Shown: positions 16,837 to 23,959 of the stretch, one piece after another
Layout: the number at the start of each line of letters is the position of its first letter
Position numbering within the stretch: position 1 is the stretch's first letter
NCBI RefSeq assembly: GCF_003696305.1
Contig: NZ_RFFK01000003.1
Coordinates: forward strand, 1 to 64,000
Source of the DNA: Pseudomonas sp. AOB-7
GTDB lineage: Bacteria; Pseudomonadota; Gammaproteobacteria; Pseudomonadales; Pseudomonadaceae
Direction of reading: 5' to 3'
DNA length: 64,000 bases
Notes under the pieces: generated by a model
The model's database searches: none
Told to the model about the DNA's origin: nothing
Seen by the model: the letters and a program-made list of their open reading frames with translations, nothing else
Program-made: the position numbers and the translations under genes

Positions 16837-18935
16837 AGACCAGCAATCTGCCGCTCTACAGCTCGGTTAACGACACCGCACCAGCTAGGCATATTAGCCT
16901 GGCTTGGCTGTCGTCTATGGCCAAGGCGCCCAGCACCGGGCCGAAGATCAAGGCCCGCGCGATAACGCCTTACAGCGCCGATGGGAAGACCAAGGATCAC
17001 GCCCGCTCGGCGACCTATGGCGTCGTGGTGATTGACCACGACCACGACGACCGCGACGCCGCTGCTATCGCCTGTATATATGACAGCCTCGGCGTGGCGT
17101 TCCTGGCCTACACGACCAGCACACACCAGCGACCTGACAAGCAGGACGTAATCGCCAACCGCTGGCGGGTGATCGTGCCCCTCGCTGCGCCCGTTGACGC
17201 TGAGAGGTATCAACAACTGGCGCAGGGCATCGCGTTTGCGTTAGGGGCCGATCCTGCACAAGCTCGGGCCGCTCAAGTGTTCTTCGCGCCAAACCGAGAG
17301 AATGCAGACGCGCCATATGACTTCATCGACTGCGCAAGCCGACCACCACTGGACGCGGGCAACAGCTCGCACCCGTTTGTTATCGAGGCGATGGCGGGAT
17401 GGGCTGACCTACAGCAAGAACGGCAGAAGGTCGCCCAGGAGGCCGCTGTAAGGCCGCGCAGCACGTCTACTGGTGACGCCGGGATCATCGGCAGGGTAGT
17501 CGCCCAAGAAAGTCTGAGGGCCGTTCTAGAGAGCGCTGGTTACGTTCGCAAGGGCGCTGACCTGTACCTGTCGCCCTGGAGCAGCACCGGCAATGCTGGC
17601 GTGCATATCTTGGAGCGTGACGGCAAGGAGGTCGCCTACTCGTGGCACGGCACAGCCGACCCGCTATCGGCCCTGAACAATGGCGGTCATGCCCTGGACG
17701 TATTCGACGTGATCTGCATTCTGGAGTTCGGCGGGGATGTTAGCCGAGCTGTGGGAGCACTCGCCCCGCAGGTAGACCCTGAAGGCCAGCGCCAACGCCA
17801 GCGCGAGCACATGCAGGCCAAGGCAGCGAGCCAGGCAGATAAGTCGCCGGAGCCGCCCCCCAGCTTGGCTAAGGCTGCAAACGATGAACCTTTCGACTTG
17901 GCGCGGTTCGCGCTCAATGGCCAATCCGCCGCTATGGAGGCGAGAATGCTAGAAGATACTTTCGTACTGGGCCGCCTGGCCATCCTCGGGCAAGCAACCG
18001 CTTTCTATGCCAAGCCAAATAGCGGCAAGACGCTGTTAACACTGTGGCTGCTGATTCGGGCCATTGAGGCGGGGCAGATTAATCCGAAGGATGTTTTCTA
18101 TATAAATGCCGACGATAACTTTAAAGGGCTTGTGCACAAACTCAAGTTGGCCGAGCGGTGGGGCTTTAACCAGCTTGCCCCCGGCTTTAACGGGTTCGAG
18201 TCCGCTATGTTCTTGCGTTATCTGCAAAAGATGACCGAGGAGGAAAGCGCGAGCGGTAAGATCGTAATCCTAGACACGCTCAAAAAGTTTACCGACCTGA
18301 TGGATAAAACGGTTGCTACGGCGTTCGGTAAGGTCGTGCGGGAGTTTGTTTCTAGCGGCGGCACCGTAATAATGCTGGCGCACACGAACAAGCACAAAAG
18401 CGCCGATGGCAAGTCAATTCCGGCAGGAACAAGTGACATTATTGACGATGCCGACTGTGCCTATGTTCTGGACGTAATCGAAAGCGACACCAGCGAGAGC
18501 AAGAAAACAGTTATCTTCGAGAATATCAAGGCCCGAGGTGATGTTGCCGATACCGCGACTTATACCTACACCACGCAAAAGGGGCTGACTTATGACGATC
18601 TGCTGGAGAGCGTGCGCGAAGTATCGAGAGAGGAGGCAGAAGACGCCCGCAAGCGCGAGCAGGCCGAAGAGCTGTTAAAGAAGAATGCTGCAATCGTCGA
18701 GGCAATCATCGAGGTCATAGGCGAAGGCGTTACGCATAAAACTCAGCTTATCGAAGCGGCAGTCGAGTACAGCGGATGCAGCAAAGCCAAAGTCACTAAG
18801 GCTCTGGATGACCATACCGGCACGAACTACGCGATGGGCCACCGCTGGACGGTAAGTAAGGGCGAAGCTAAGAATGCACGGGTTTACAGCTTGCTGCTGT
18901 CATTCTCTGCACCGCCACGATACGCCAACGGATAA
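16833..18935 (+). CDS. Primase/helicase-like replication protein with RepA-type ATPase
   Basis: The protein has 700 aa. The N-terminal half (about 1-230) has acidic clusters (VVIDHDHDDRDAA) and an NRWRVIVPLAAP motif of virulence-associated primase-like proteins; its catalytic status is uncertain. The C-terminal half is a RecA-fold ATPase: Walker A in YAKPNSGKTLLTLWLL (about 390), Walker B in KIVILDTLKKFTDLMD, and sensor region GGTVIMLAHTNKHKS, as in RepA/AAA_25 helicases. A winged-helix-like tail follows. I use the ATG at 16833, which overlaps the preceding stop. It is the likely replication initiator of the satellite, acting on the repeats at 18970-19185. Confidence 0.87.
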   Translation: MKTSNLPLYSSVNDTAPARHISLAWLSSMAKAPSTGPKIKARAITPYSADGKTKDHARSATYGVVVIDHDHDDRDAAAIACIYDSLGVAFLAYTTSTHQRPDKQDVIANRWRVIVPLAAPVDAERYQQLAQGIAFALGADPAQARAAQVFFAPNRENADAPYDFIDCASRPPLDAGNSSHPFVIEAMAGWADLQQERQKVAQEAAVRPRSTSTGDAGIIGRVVAQESLRAVLESAGYVRKGADLYLSPWSSTGNAGVHILERDGKEVAYSWHGTADPLSALNNGGHALDVFDVICILEFGGDVSRAVGALAPQVDPEGQRQRQREHMQAKAASQADKSPEPPPSLAKAANDEPFDLARFALNGQSAAMEARMLEDTFVLGRLAILGQATAFYAKPNSGKTLLTLWLLIRAIEAGQINPKDVFYINADDNFKGLVHKLKLAERWGFNQLAPGFNGFESAMFLRYLQKMTEEESASGKIVILDTLKKFTDLMDKTVATAFGKVVREFVSSGGTVIMLAHTNKHKSADGKSIPAGTSDIIDDADCAYVLDVIESDTSESKKTVIFENIKARGDVADTATYTYTTQKGLTYDDLLESVREVSREEAEDARKREQAEELLKKNAAIVEAIIEVIGEGVTHKTQLIEAAVEYSGCSKAKVTKALDDHTGTNYAMGHRWTVSKGEAKNARVYSLLLSFSAPPRYANG

Positions 18936-18942
18936 ACAGGAG

Positions 18943-18965
18943 AGGCCGCAGACGCGGCCTTTTTT
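18943..18965 (+). terminator. Terminator after the replication gene
   Basis: AGGCCGC/GCGGCCT stem with a short loop, followed by a T-run, lies eight bases after the stop of the primase/helicase-like gene. Confidence 0.85.
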
Positions 18966-18969
18966 GTGC

Positions 18970-19185
18970 CTACCCCCTCCCTATCAAAAACATGGAAAGT
19001 TAGAGAATTTAGAAAAACTGGCCAGGCACCCGGCCTCTCGCGCACGCTTTTTTAGCCTTGCTGGGGGTGGGCCTCGCACGCGTTCCCGGCCTGTAACCCG
19101 CGTGGTTACTGAGTTTGCTTAATTTCTTAATAATCTCTAAATTCTCAAGCTTGTTTAACTTTCCATGGTTTACAGAGGGGGGTAG
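18970..19185. repeat. Long inverted repeat, candidate replication origin of the satellite
   Basis: The left arm (18970-19013) and right arm (19134-19185) are imperfect inverted copies. Both contain CTACCCCC, then CATGGAAAGTTA, then GAGAATTTAGA, with a small insertion in the right arm. About 120 bases lie between them, including GC-rich inverted segments and an AT-rich block (19110-19140). The position directly after the initiator-like gene supports an origin. The short open frames here, rich in Lys-Leu-Glu-Asn repeats, look like by-products of the repeats. Confidence 0.6.
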
Positions 19186-19258
19186 TTTTTCAGTTTTCCC
19201 GCCCACACACCGCTCGGCTAACGAAAAGCACTCTCCCGCAACAATTGCGCAGTGCACA

Positions 19259-19308
19259 ATAACGATGATTTAATAGTACGTTATAATATAACCTTCTTAA
19301 ATCGTTAT
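19259..19308 (+). promoter_or_regulatory. Promoter with flanking inverted operator halves
   Basis: A TATAAT -10 box lies at 19282-19287 in an AT-rich region before the gene at 19326. It is flanked by ATAACGAT (19259) and its exact inverse ATCGTTAT (19301), both extended by ATTTAA/TTAAAT. A repressor binding these halves would cover the promoter. Confidence 0.6.
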
Positions 19309-19325
19309 CTGAAGGTTATCCCGTC

Positions 19326-19652
19326 ATGTCTAGAAAGCTCGCTGTAGCAAGCAAAGATCAATTGAAACTATCCCCCGGCGATACCGCCGCGTTAATGGGG
19401 GTGCTGGAACTTGTAGCGAAAGAAATAGCCGCGCTGAAGTCTGAGATCGCCACACTGAAAAAAGACCAGATTGCGGCTAACAAAGCCATTGTTGCCCAGC
19501 GCTTCGGCGACGACGTTGTCAGCCAGCTAGGCGATTCCGTGGAAGGTATGCGCCAGCTTATTGCCGCACCAGTAGCCAACGCCGCAGACGACCAGTGGAA
19601 AGACTACGACATCAACGCGAGCCTGCGCGGCTATGTACCTGGGGCGCACTGA
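19326..19652 (+). CDS. Small coiled-coil protein of the satellite, function unknown
   Basis: The 108-aa protein is helical, with a coiled-coil centre (LELVAKEIAALKSEIATLKKDQIAANK) and a C-terminal WKDYDINASLRGYVPGAH tail. GAAGG lies ten bases before the ATG. It is the first gene of a three-gene operon controlled by the promoter at 19259. I recognise no family. In satellites this position often holds genes for packaging or interference with the helper phage, but nothing here proves such a role. Confidence 0.78.
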   Translation: MSRKLAVASKDQLKLSPGDTAALMGVLELVAKEIAALKSEIATLKKDQIAANKAIVAQRFGDDVVSQLGDSVEGMRQLIAAPVANAADDQWKDYDINASLRGYVPGAH

Positions 19653-19798
19653 TGGCAGACCACACGCAGCGCAAGCCCTGGCTGTTCGATGGGTCACAGC
19701 CAGGGCCTGGACGCCCCAAGGGCAGCCGTAATAAGCCGAAGACTCTCGCCGCAGCACTCAAGCAACTTATTCAACGTCTACAGGATGACCAACAATGA
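19652..19798 (+). CDS. Small basic protein with an AT-hook-like GRPKGSRNK motif
   Basis: This 48-aa product starts at an ATG that overlaps the preceding stop (TGATG), and its own stop overlaps the next start. It contains PGPGRPKGSRNKPKT, an AT-hook-like segment also seen in DUF5681-type phage proteins and near small terminases, followed by an amphipathic helix (LAAALKQLIQRLQDD). It could bind DNA or be a truncated terminase-associated domain. The tight overlaps support real translation. Confidence 0.7.
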   Translation: MADHTQRKPWLFDGSQPGPGRPKGSRNKPKTLAAALKQLIQRLQDDQQ

Positions 19799-20328
19799 AT
19801 ACCGCCGAACTTATCCAACAAACTGAGTCCGAACTACAGGCCGCAGAAGGGGCCGTAGAGGCTGCACAACGCGCGTTTGAAGTTGCCGCAAGGACTGGCA
19901 GCGATTGCATTAAAGAACGCGCACAGCAGCGCCAGGCGGGCGAGGAAGTCGAGCGCCTGACCCTTCGCCTGGAATATCTGCGCGAGCAACTTAGCGACGA
20001 GGCCGAAGCCGAACGCGCTAGCCAGGCTGCTGACTTGCGCGAACAAGTAATTGGCAAGTATTGCGACCTGCTGCGCGATTACAGCGGGATCAAGGCCCAG
20101 GCCGACAAACTTACCGCGCAATTGGCCAAGTTCAACCAGGCTGCCGAGCATGTGATTCAGACTGATATCCGCAAGCTAAAGGCGCTTGGCGGGGAAGCCC
20201 TGCCGCGTGAAGTAGCGCATACCTTTATTGGCCACACCTACGACGCCCGCGCGTTCGAGGAAGCTTGGCGCACTACTCAGCATCTGGCCGCGTCTGGCTT
20301 GGAATCTGGCGCCTATCAGGTCAAGTGA
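19795..20328 (+). CDS. Coiled-coil protein of the satellite, function unknown
   Basis: The 177-aa protein is Glu/Gln/Ala-rich and almost wholly helical for residues 1-125 (repeated Q..E..L patterns such as ERLTLRLEYLREQLSDEAEAE). A small C-terminal part, REVAHTFIGHTYDARAFEEAW, follows. Scaffolding, packaging or chaperone-like roles are possible but not shown. It ends the operon; a terminator follows at 20344. Confidence 0.75.
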   Translation: MNTAELIQQTESELQAAEGAVEAAQRAFEVAARTGSDCIKERAQQRQAGEEVERLTLRLEYLREQLSDEAEAERASQAADLREQVIGKYCDLLRDYSGIKAQADKLTAQLAKFNQAAEHVIQTDIRKLKALGGEALPREVAHTFIGHTYDARAFEEAWRTTQHLAASGLESGAYQVK

Positions 20329-20343
20329 TCCACGCCACACCAC

Positions 20344-20370
20344 AGCCCGGCTAACAGAGCGGGCTTTTTC
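20344..20370 (+). terminator. Terminator after the satellite coiled-coil operon
   Basis: An AGCCCG/CGGGCT stem with a ten-base loop, followed by TTTTTC, lies 15 bases after the preceding stop. Confidence 0.8.
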
Positions 20371-20383
20371 TTGAGGTGTTTAT

Positions 20384-20602
20384 ATGTCGAACGACATTTT
20401 AATTCCGCACTGTAGCGGGTCTAATAAATCTGACCCATGGGTCAAGAAAATGAAGCCGACGCGCACCTATGGCGACGACCCGCTTCTAGAGAAGGCCATC
20501 GTCGCGCTATCAGTAACCCCAGGGCGCGAATGGCTCCAGCGGTTCGGCGGCTACCTGCCTGTAGGCGTTGGTGATTCTGACACCTTGTTCCAGTGGTTCT
20601 GA
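20384..20602 (+). CDS. Short hypothetical protein, C-terminus probably cut by an IS-like end
   Basis: A 72-codon frame starts behind GAGGTG (20374). The first 60 residues (MSNDILIPHCSGSNKSDPWV..., with VTPGREWLQRFGGYLP) look like ordinary coding. The last ten codons lie within the IS21-like end repeats beginning at 20571, so the natural C-terminus seems to have been replaced. No family recognised. It marks the left insertion point of the toxin cassette. Confidence 0.5.
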   Translation: MSNDILIPHCSGSNKSDPWVKKMKPTRTYGDDPLLEKAIVALSVTPGREWLQRFGGYLPVGVGDSDTLFQWF

Positions 20603-20673
20603 CCCAACCGCGCTGGAGGTTCTGACCCCACCCATTCCAGCGATTGTGATCCGCCGCGCTGATGATTCTTACC
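20571..20673. repeat. IS21-like terminal repeats, left end of cassette
   Basis: Several units with TTCCAG and GATT(C/G)TGAC(C) are arrayed here, as in IS21-family ends. A 40-base inner block (20634-20673) matches, in inverted orientation, 22480-22519 at 35 of 40 positions. An outer block (20571-20593) matches 22513-22535 at about 20 of 23. No transposase gene lies between the ends. Confidence 0.65.
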
Positions 20674-20795
20674 CACCCTGCGCAATCGCACTCACTTGGT
20701 CACTGATCTCAGGCAAGGCCCCCTCTTAGCTGTTCAGCCACATGCTGTGAAGCGGGTACACTCGCACCCGAACTCGACAGCACAGGGAGCTATTC

Positions 20796-22055
20796 ATGGG
20801 AACGGACAACCTTAAAGACCCCGCCTACCCTTTCGATCAGGGCTGGGACGCAGACAACGGCTGGAAGGCAGAAAGCCTCGGCAACCGCGACCTCAGTTGG
20901 GGGCCTGATCGTGGTTGGGGTAGCCAGGCCGAAGTGCCGAAGATCACGCCAGGTAACGGCGGCGCCTCATTTGTCGCCTGGGAGAAGAAAACCGAGGCCG
21001 CGCCCGAGCTTTCGGACTGGCCGCCGCCGGACATGCTCAAAGTTCCTGAGCCCCTGCCACCCGGCTTCTACGTCTTACCGCGCAGCCTGTCCGGCGAACA
21101 GGTGCTGGCCCGGCTGTTTGCCGATACGCCCCACAAACACCTGGTCAACCGCATCAAGGCACTGAACCCCACCTTCGACCAGGGCTTCAAGGCCGGGGAA
21201 ATGTTCGTCCTAGGCAACCTTCTCAACCCCACTGCTTGCCTACGTGAAGAAGCTGACTTGATGGCCGCTGCCGCCAAGGTGCGCGCCGCATTGGCTCCGC
21301 TGAGCGAGGACGAGGCCAACTTCATGGCCGAGCATCAGGCTGAAATCGCCTTGATGGTGGGTGGTGCCAGCGAGTCACTAGGGGTTGGCAGCGATATGCT
21401 GGGCAAGGGCTTGAAGCAGATCGAGGGCACCCTGCGCGACCTCGAGTTCCTTCATCAGCGTGAGTTCGCCACGCATGGCCACCTGCAGAGCTCGCAATTC
21501 TTCGCCTCTCGCCAGCAGCTGTATCGCCAGCTCGACAACCAACTGAAGGCCACCTTCCTCGGCAAGCAGCTGGGCCTGGGTAATTATCCAACGCTGCGCC
21601 GTGACCTCGGTATTTCCACCCGCAGCCTAGTGCACCACTGGAGCAAAGGCGGTGCGCCGGGCCAGATCCCCGGCTATGCCACCCACATGGCGGAAGTCGC
21701 CAAGGCGGCTAAGTACCTTAAGTACGGCGGTCACATCGGCATCGCCCTCGGCGGTACGGCGTCCACCCTGAAGGTGCAGGAGGTGTGTCGTTCCGGAGAA
21801 ACCCAGGCCTGCGAGAAGATACGCTTCACCGAGACGGGGAGTTTCGCCGGTGGGGTGGTAGGTGGAAGTGCAGGAGTATGGGCAGGGGGGCTTGCCGGCC
21901 CTGCGGTTTGTGCCGCAATCGGCCTCGGCTCAGGCGGTATAGGCGGCATCATTTGCAGCATGGTTGTCGTTGGTGGGGCTTCGGTTGCAGGAGGGGCCGG
22001 TGGCGGATGGGCTGGAGAGGTAGCGGGAGAAGAAATCTTCAAGGTGATGCAATGA
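20796..22055 (+). CDS. Putative pore-forming effector/toxin with LysM-like segment and glycine-zipper C-terminus
   Basis: This 419-aa protein has three parts. Residues 1-60 hold Gly/Trp/Asp-rich repeats (FDQGWDADNGW, GPDRGWGS). A LysM-like segment at about 88-137 reads GFYVLPRSLSGEQVLARLF...RIKALNPTF. A helical middle leads to a C-terminal stretch from about 320 to 412 rich in GG/GA steps (GSFAGGVVGGSAGVWAGGLAG, then GIICSMVVVGG). Glycine-zipper helical hairpins of this kind occur in membrane-inserting type VI secretion effectors and bacteriocin-like toxins. It has its own promoter-like region and an AGGGAG ribosome site. Its stop overlaps the next start, which encodes a small membrane protein, the expected immunity partner. 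Confidence 0.72.
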   Translation: MGTDNLKDPAYPFDQGWDADNGWKAESLGNRDLSWGPDRGWGSQAEVPKITPGNGGASFVAWEKKTEAAPELSDWPPPDMLKVPEPLPPGFYVLPRSLSGEQVLARLFADTPHKHLVNRIKALNPTFDQGFKAGEMFVLGNLLNPTACLREEADLMAAAAKVRAALAPLSEDEANFMAEHQAEIALMVGGASESLGVGSDMLGKGLKQIEGTLRDLEFLHQREFATHGHLQSSQFFASRQQLYRQLDNQLKATFLGKQLGLGNYPTLRRDLGISTRSLVHHWSKGGAPGQIPGYATHMAEVAKAAKYLKYGGHIGIALGGTASTLKVQEVCRSGETQACEKIRFTETGSFAGGVVGGSAGVWAGGLAGPAVCAAIGLGSGGIGGIICSMVVVGGASVAGGAGGGWAGEVAGEEIFKVMQ

Positions 22056-22450
22056 TTGACTTTTATAGTTTGCACCCGTACTTGCGGATCACCCTCCTTC
22101 TGGCTCCCTTTGTGATTGCGCTAACGGGCTTAGCACTTGGCGTCTTTATCGCCTGTAGTCGTCATTTCGACGCCATGCTCTCAGCGTTTTCCAAAAGCAC
22201 CTGGGCCAGGCAGCAGGATATTTTGGGAACGACCAGCCTGGCGTCTCGTTGCTACCTGGTGAGCACGCTCAGTGGAACTTTGCTCTTTCCGCAGTACCTC
22301 GTGCGCAAAGGTGTGATAGACGCTGACGATATCAGCAACTTCCCACCCTCACTGCGTCGCCTAATGCTCGTATCTGCCTGGCTGGTAATCGTCGGCATGG
22401 CTTGGCTGTTCCTGATGGTGGGTCTGCTCAAGCTCAGCGGAGTTGAGTAA
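22052..22450 (+). CDS. Membrane protein, putative immunity partner of the upstream toxin
   Basis: The 132-aa protein begins at an ATG overlapping the toxin stop (ATGA). It has a hydrophobic N-terminal helix (LRITLLLAPFVIALTGLALGVFI), a polar middle (about 40-100), and a C-terminal helix (MLVSAWLVIVGMAWLFLMVGLL). Small inner-membrane proteins of this topology commonly protect against pore-forming effectors encoded immediately upstream. No family was recognised; the role is inferred from coupling and topology. Confidence 0.7.
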   Translation: MIDFYSLHPYLRITLLLAPFVIALTGLALGVFIACSRHFDAMLSAFSKSTWARQQDILGTTSLASRCYLVSTLSGTLLFPQYLVRKGVIDADDISNFPPSLRRLMLVSAWLVIVGMAWLFLMVGLLKLSGVE

Positions 22451-22479
22451 GGGTAAGAATGCTGGGGCTAAACGCCCCT

Positions 22480-22535
22480 GGTCAGAATCATCAGCGTGGT
22501 GGCTCACAATCTCTGGAATAGGGTGTCAGCATCAC
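22480..22535. repeat. IS21-like terminal repeats, right end of cassette
   Basis: These are inverted counterparts of the left-end units, in the order inner then outer. This end lacks about 47 bases (two repeat units) present on the left. It closes a segment of about 2 kb holding only the toxin/immunity pair. The following 130 bases up to 22670 contain no convincing gene. Confidence 0.65.
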
Positions 22536-22670
22536 TGGAATACACAACCTGCCCGAGCACATGGATTGCAGGGCTATGACCGTGCGGCGTTATCAGCGGC
22601 TTGTGGCAATCGTAGGCGAGGCGGTCAAACCGAGGCCGTCGAGGGATTGGCTGTAGGGTATGGGCAAAAT

Positions 22671-23108
22671 CTATCGCGGGTAGAGTTCGTTCATTAAGGC
22701 TCTATGGCTTTCTGTGTGGTACTTATGTTTTTCTAAAAATACATCCCGATCTTCTATCAATCCTTCTCGCTGGGCGATTAGCCGCAACTTCCCATAGATT
22801 TCGGCCAAGAGGGCGTGCGATAGCGCATTTCTATTTTTCTCAGGAACATGAGAGAGCTTTCTTTCTATGTCTTGCAGCCCTGTAGGGATGAGTATTTCTA
22901 AAGTGTAGGCTAAACCCTCTTTGTAGAGGCCTGCCTTTTGGAAGTAGGGGACGATTTTTGAGTAGCTGGCGGCGCCAAAGCTAAGTGGTGAGCCTGATAT
23001 TAGAGGTAGTGCTTGCTTTAGCGTATTGATTGCGTCTTTAAAGTTGGATGATTTGGCTTGGGCGCTTGAAGCCTTTATCAAGGGGGCTGGGTCGTGCGAT
23101 CTAGTCAT
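22671..23108 (-). CDS. Hypothetical helical (TPR-like) protein, cargo of the satellite
   Basis: The 145-aa all-helical protein has TPR-like spacing (FKDAINTLKQALPLI...YFQKAGLYKEGLAYTLEILIP...LLAEIYGKLRLIAQREG). I use the ATG at 23108, which overlaps the stop of the upstream gene; the frame extends further but without a ribosome site. Base composition is more AT-rich than the flanking chromosome, consistent with recent transfer. It forms a two-gene unit with 23101-23325. Function unknown; anti-phage or immunity roles are typical for this satellite zone but not demonstrated. Confidence 0.75.
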   Translation of the reverse strand: MTRSHDPAPLIKASSAQAKSSNFKDAINTLKQALPLISGSPLSFGAASYSKIVPYFQKAGLYKEGLAYTLEILIPTGLQDIERKLSHVPEKNRNALSHALLAEIYGKLRLIAQREGLIEDRDVFLEKHKYHTESHRALMNELYPR

Positions 23109-23325
23109 GTTCTGGCCACAATTGAATCTGATCAAAGCCAAGAGCCAGAAAGGAGCCATCTTCTTTCTGTTCTACAGGGGTTCCGTCAACAAGTTTCAGG
23201 AATTTGTAGGTTGGCAATCTATCGCCGCCGTCTACCGCGAACTCTTGATAAATATTAATCTGATAATGATTGCCAGCGGCGTCCCTGGCTGCAATCTTTT
23301 CTATAAGCTCATGGATCTTCGGCAT
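23101..23325 (-). CDS. Small hypothetical protein paired with the TPR-like protein
   Basis: The 74-aa protein starts MPKIHELIEKIAARDAAGN and continues with YQINIYQEFAVDGGDRLPTYKFLKLVDGTPVEQ, a compact beta-rich pattern. The in-frame ATG ten codons upstream is less likely. Its end overlaps the next start by eight bases. I recognise no family. Confidence 0.7.
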   Translation of the reverse strand: MPKIHELIEKIAARDAAGNHYQINIYQEFAVDGGDRLPTYKFLKLVDGTPVEQKEDGSFLALGFDQIQLWPEHD

Positions 23326-23366
23326 GCGTCCTGCTTCCTTTGGATGGTGATGCAAGGTTCGCTGAG

Positions 23367-23702
23367 TTAGTAGCCTAGGCGAGGCCCGTTGGTGTCACTA
23401 TTCGTGATGCTGAACTTTTCGACCTTTTCGCCCTGATCGAACAGCACAGTCAAGTTTTGTTGCTCCATGCCAGTGCCGAAGGGGCCGACGAAGACATAAA
23501 ACCAAGTCATCATTAGCTTGCCGTCTGAATTGAACGTCTGACTCAGCGGAGCGCCAAAGGTCTGTAGCATTTGACTCTTTGTGGTCGTCCCAATCTCTAT
23601 CTGATCAACGTCGCCTTGCTCAATTTTTGTCCCGCTACTGGCGCAGGCGGATAGGAGAGCGGCGAACGCAATAGACGCGGCGATTTTGATTAGATTTCCC
23701 AT
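23367..23702 (-). CDS. Lipoprotein with BamE/SmpA-like fold
   Basis: The 111-aa protein starts at ATG 23702 after GGAG. It has a lipoprotein signal with lipobox LSAC near residue 20. The mature part (IEIGTTTKSQMLQTFGAPLSQ...LMMTWFYVFVGPFG) resembles the G.TT...V...FG.P pattern of BamE/SmpA domains. It should be anchored in the outer or inner membrane. In phage-related elements, small lipoproteins of this kind often alter surface receptors or exclude other phages. It is the last gene before the 23871 repeat. Confidence 0.8.
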   Translation of the reverse strand: MGNLIKIAASIAFAALLSACASSGTKIEQGDVDQIEIGTTTKSQMLQTFGAPLSQTFNSDGKLMMTWFYVFVGPFGTGMEQQNLTVLFDQGEKVEKFSITNSDTNGPRLGY

Positions 23703-23870
23703 GGCTCCCAGCTCCTTATGTAATGGCCTTTTGATCCTAGTTCGGCTTCGGTGAAAAGGACAGCGGCTTATAGACGCGGATCGGCAACCCGAGGTTCTGC
23801 CCGCTGGCGGGTGATTTGGCGGGTACACGCAGCCGATATTCGTAGACCCTTGCAGCACTAGGCGTATAGA

Positions 23871-23896
23871 AATAAAAAAGCCGGCTTGTGGCCGGC
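23871..23896. repeat. Candidate attachment core (26-bp direct repeat, copy 2) and integrase terminator
   Basis: Identical in sequence and orientation to 14551-14576. The hairpin GCCGGC-TTGTG-GCCGGC has a T-run on the minus strand, so it also ends transcription of the prophage integrase, whose stop is 64 bases away. It would be attR of the satellite and, by position, attL of the prophage. Confidence 0.65.
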
Positions 23897-23959
23897 TTTT
23901 AGGGGGTGGTCAGGACTTATTTTTGGTAAGCCGCAACAACCTTTAAAAATCTATACGCA

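Noticed and set aside
19170..19185. GAGGGGGGTA match between the satellite repeat and the prophage cos candidate
   Set aside because: Ten bases of low complexity; the flanks do not match, so it is not evidence for a shared cos.
19009..19257. 82-codon minus-strand frame with Lys-Leu-Glu-Asn repeats, and the plus-strand frame opposite it
   Set aside because: Both frames follow the inverted repeats, and their repetition is explained by DNA symmetry; no ribosome site.
22443..22697. 84-codon frame after the immunity gene
   Set aside because: It is composed largely of IS-end repeats, with no ribosome site and no protein-like pattern.
23703..23858. Upstream extension of the BamE-like lipoprotein frame
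   Set aside because: The extra 52 residues would bury the lipoprotein signal; a GGAG site marks the ATG at 23702 instead.
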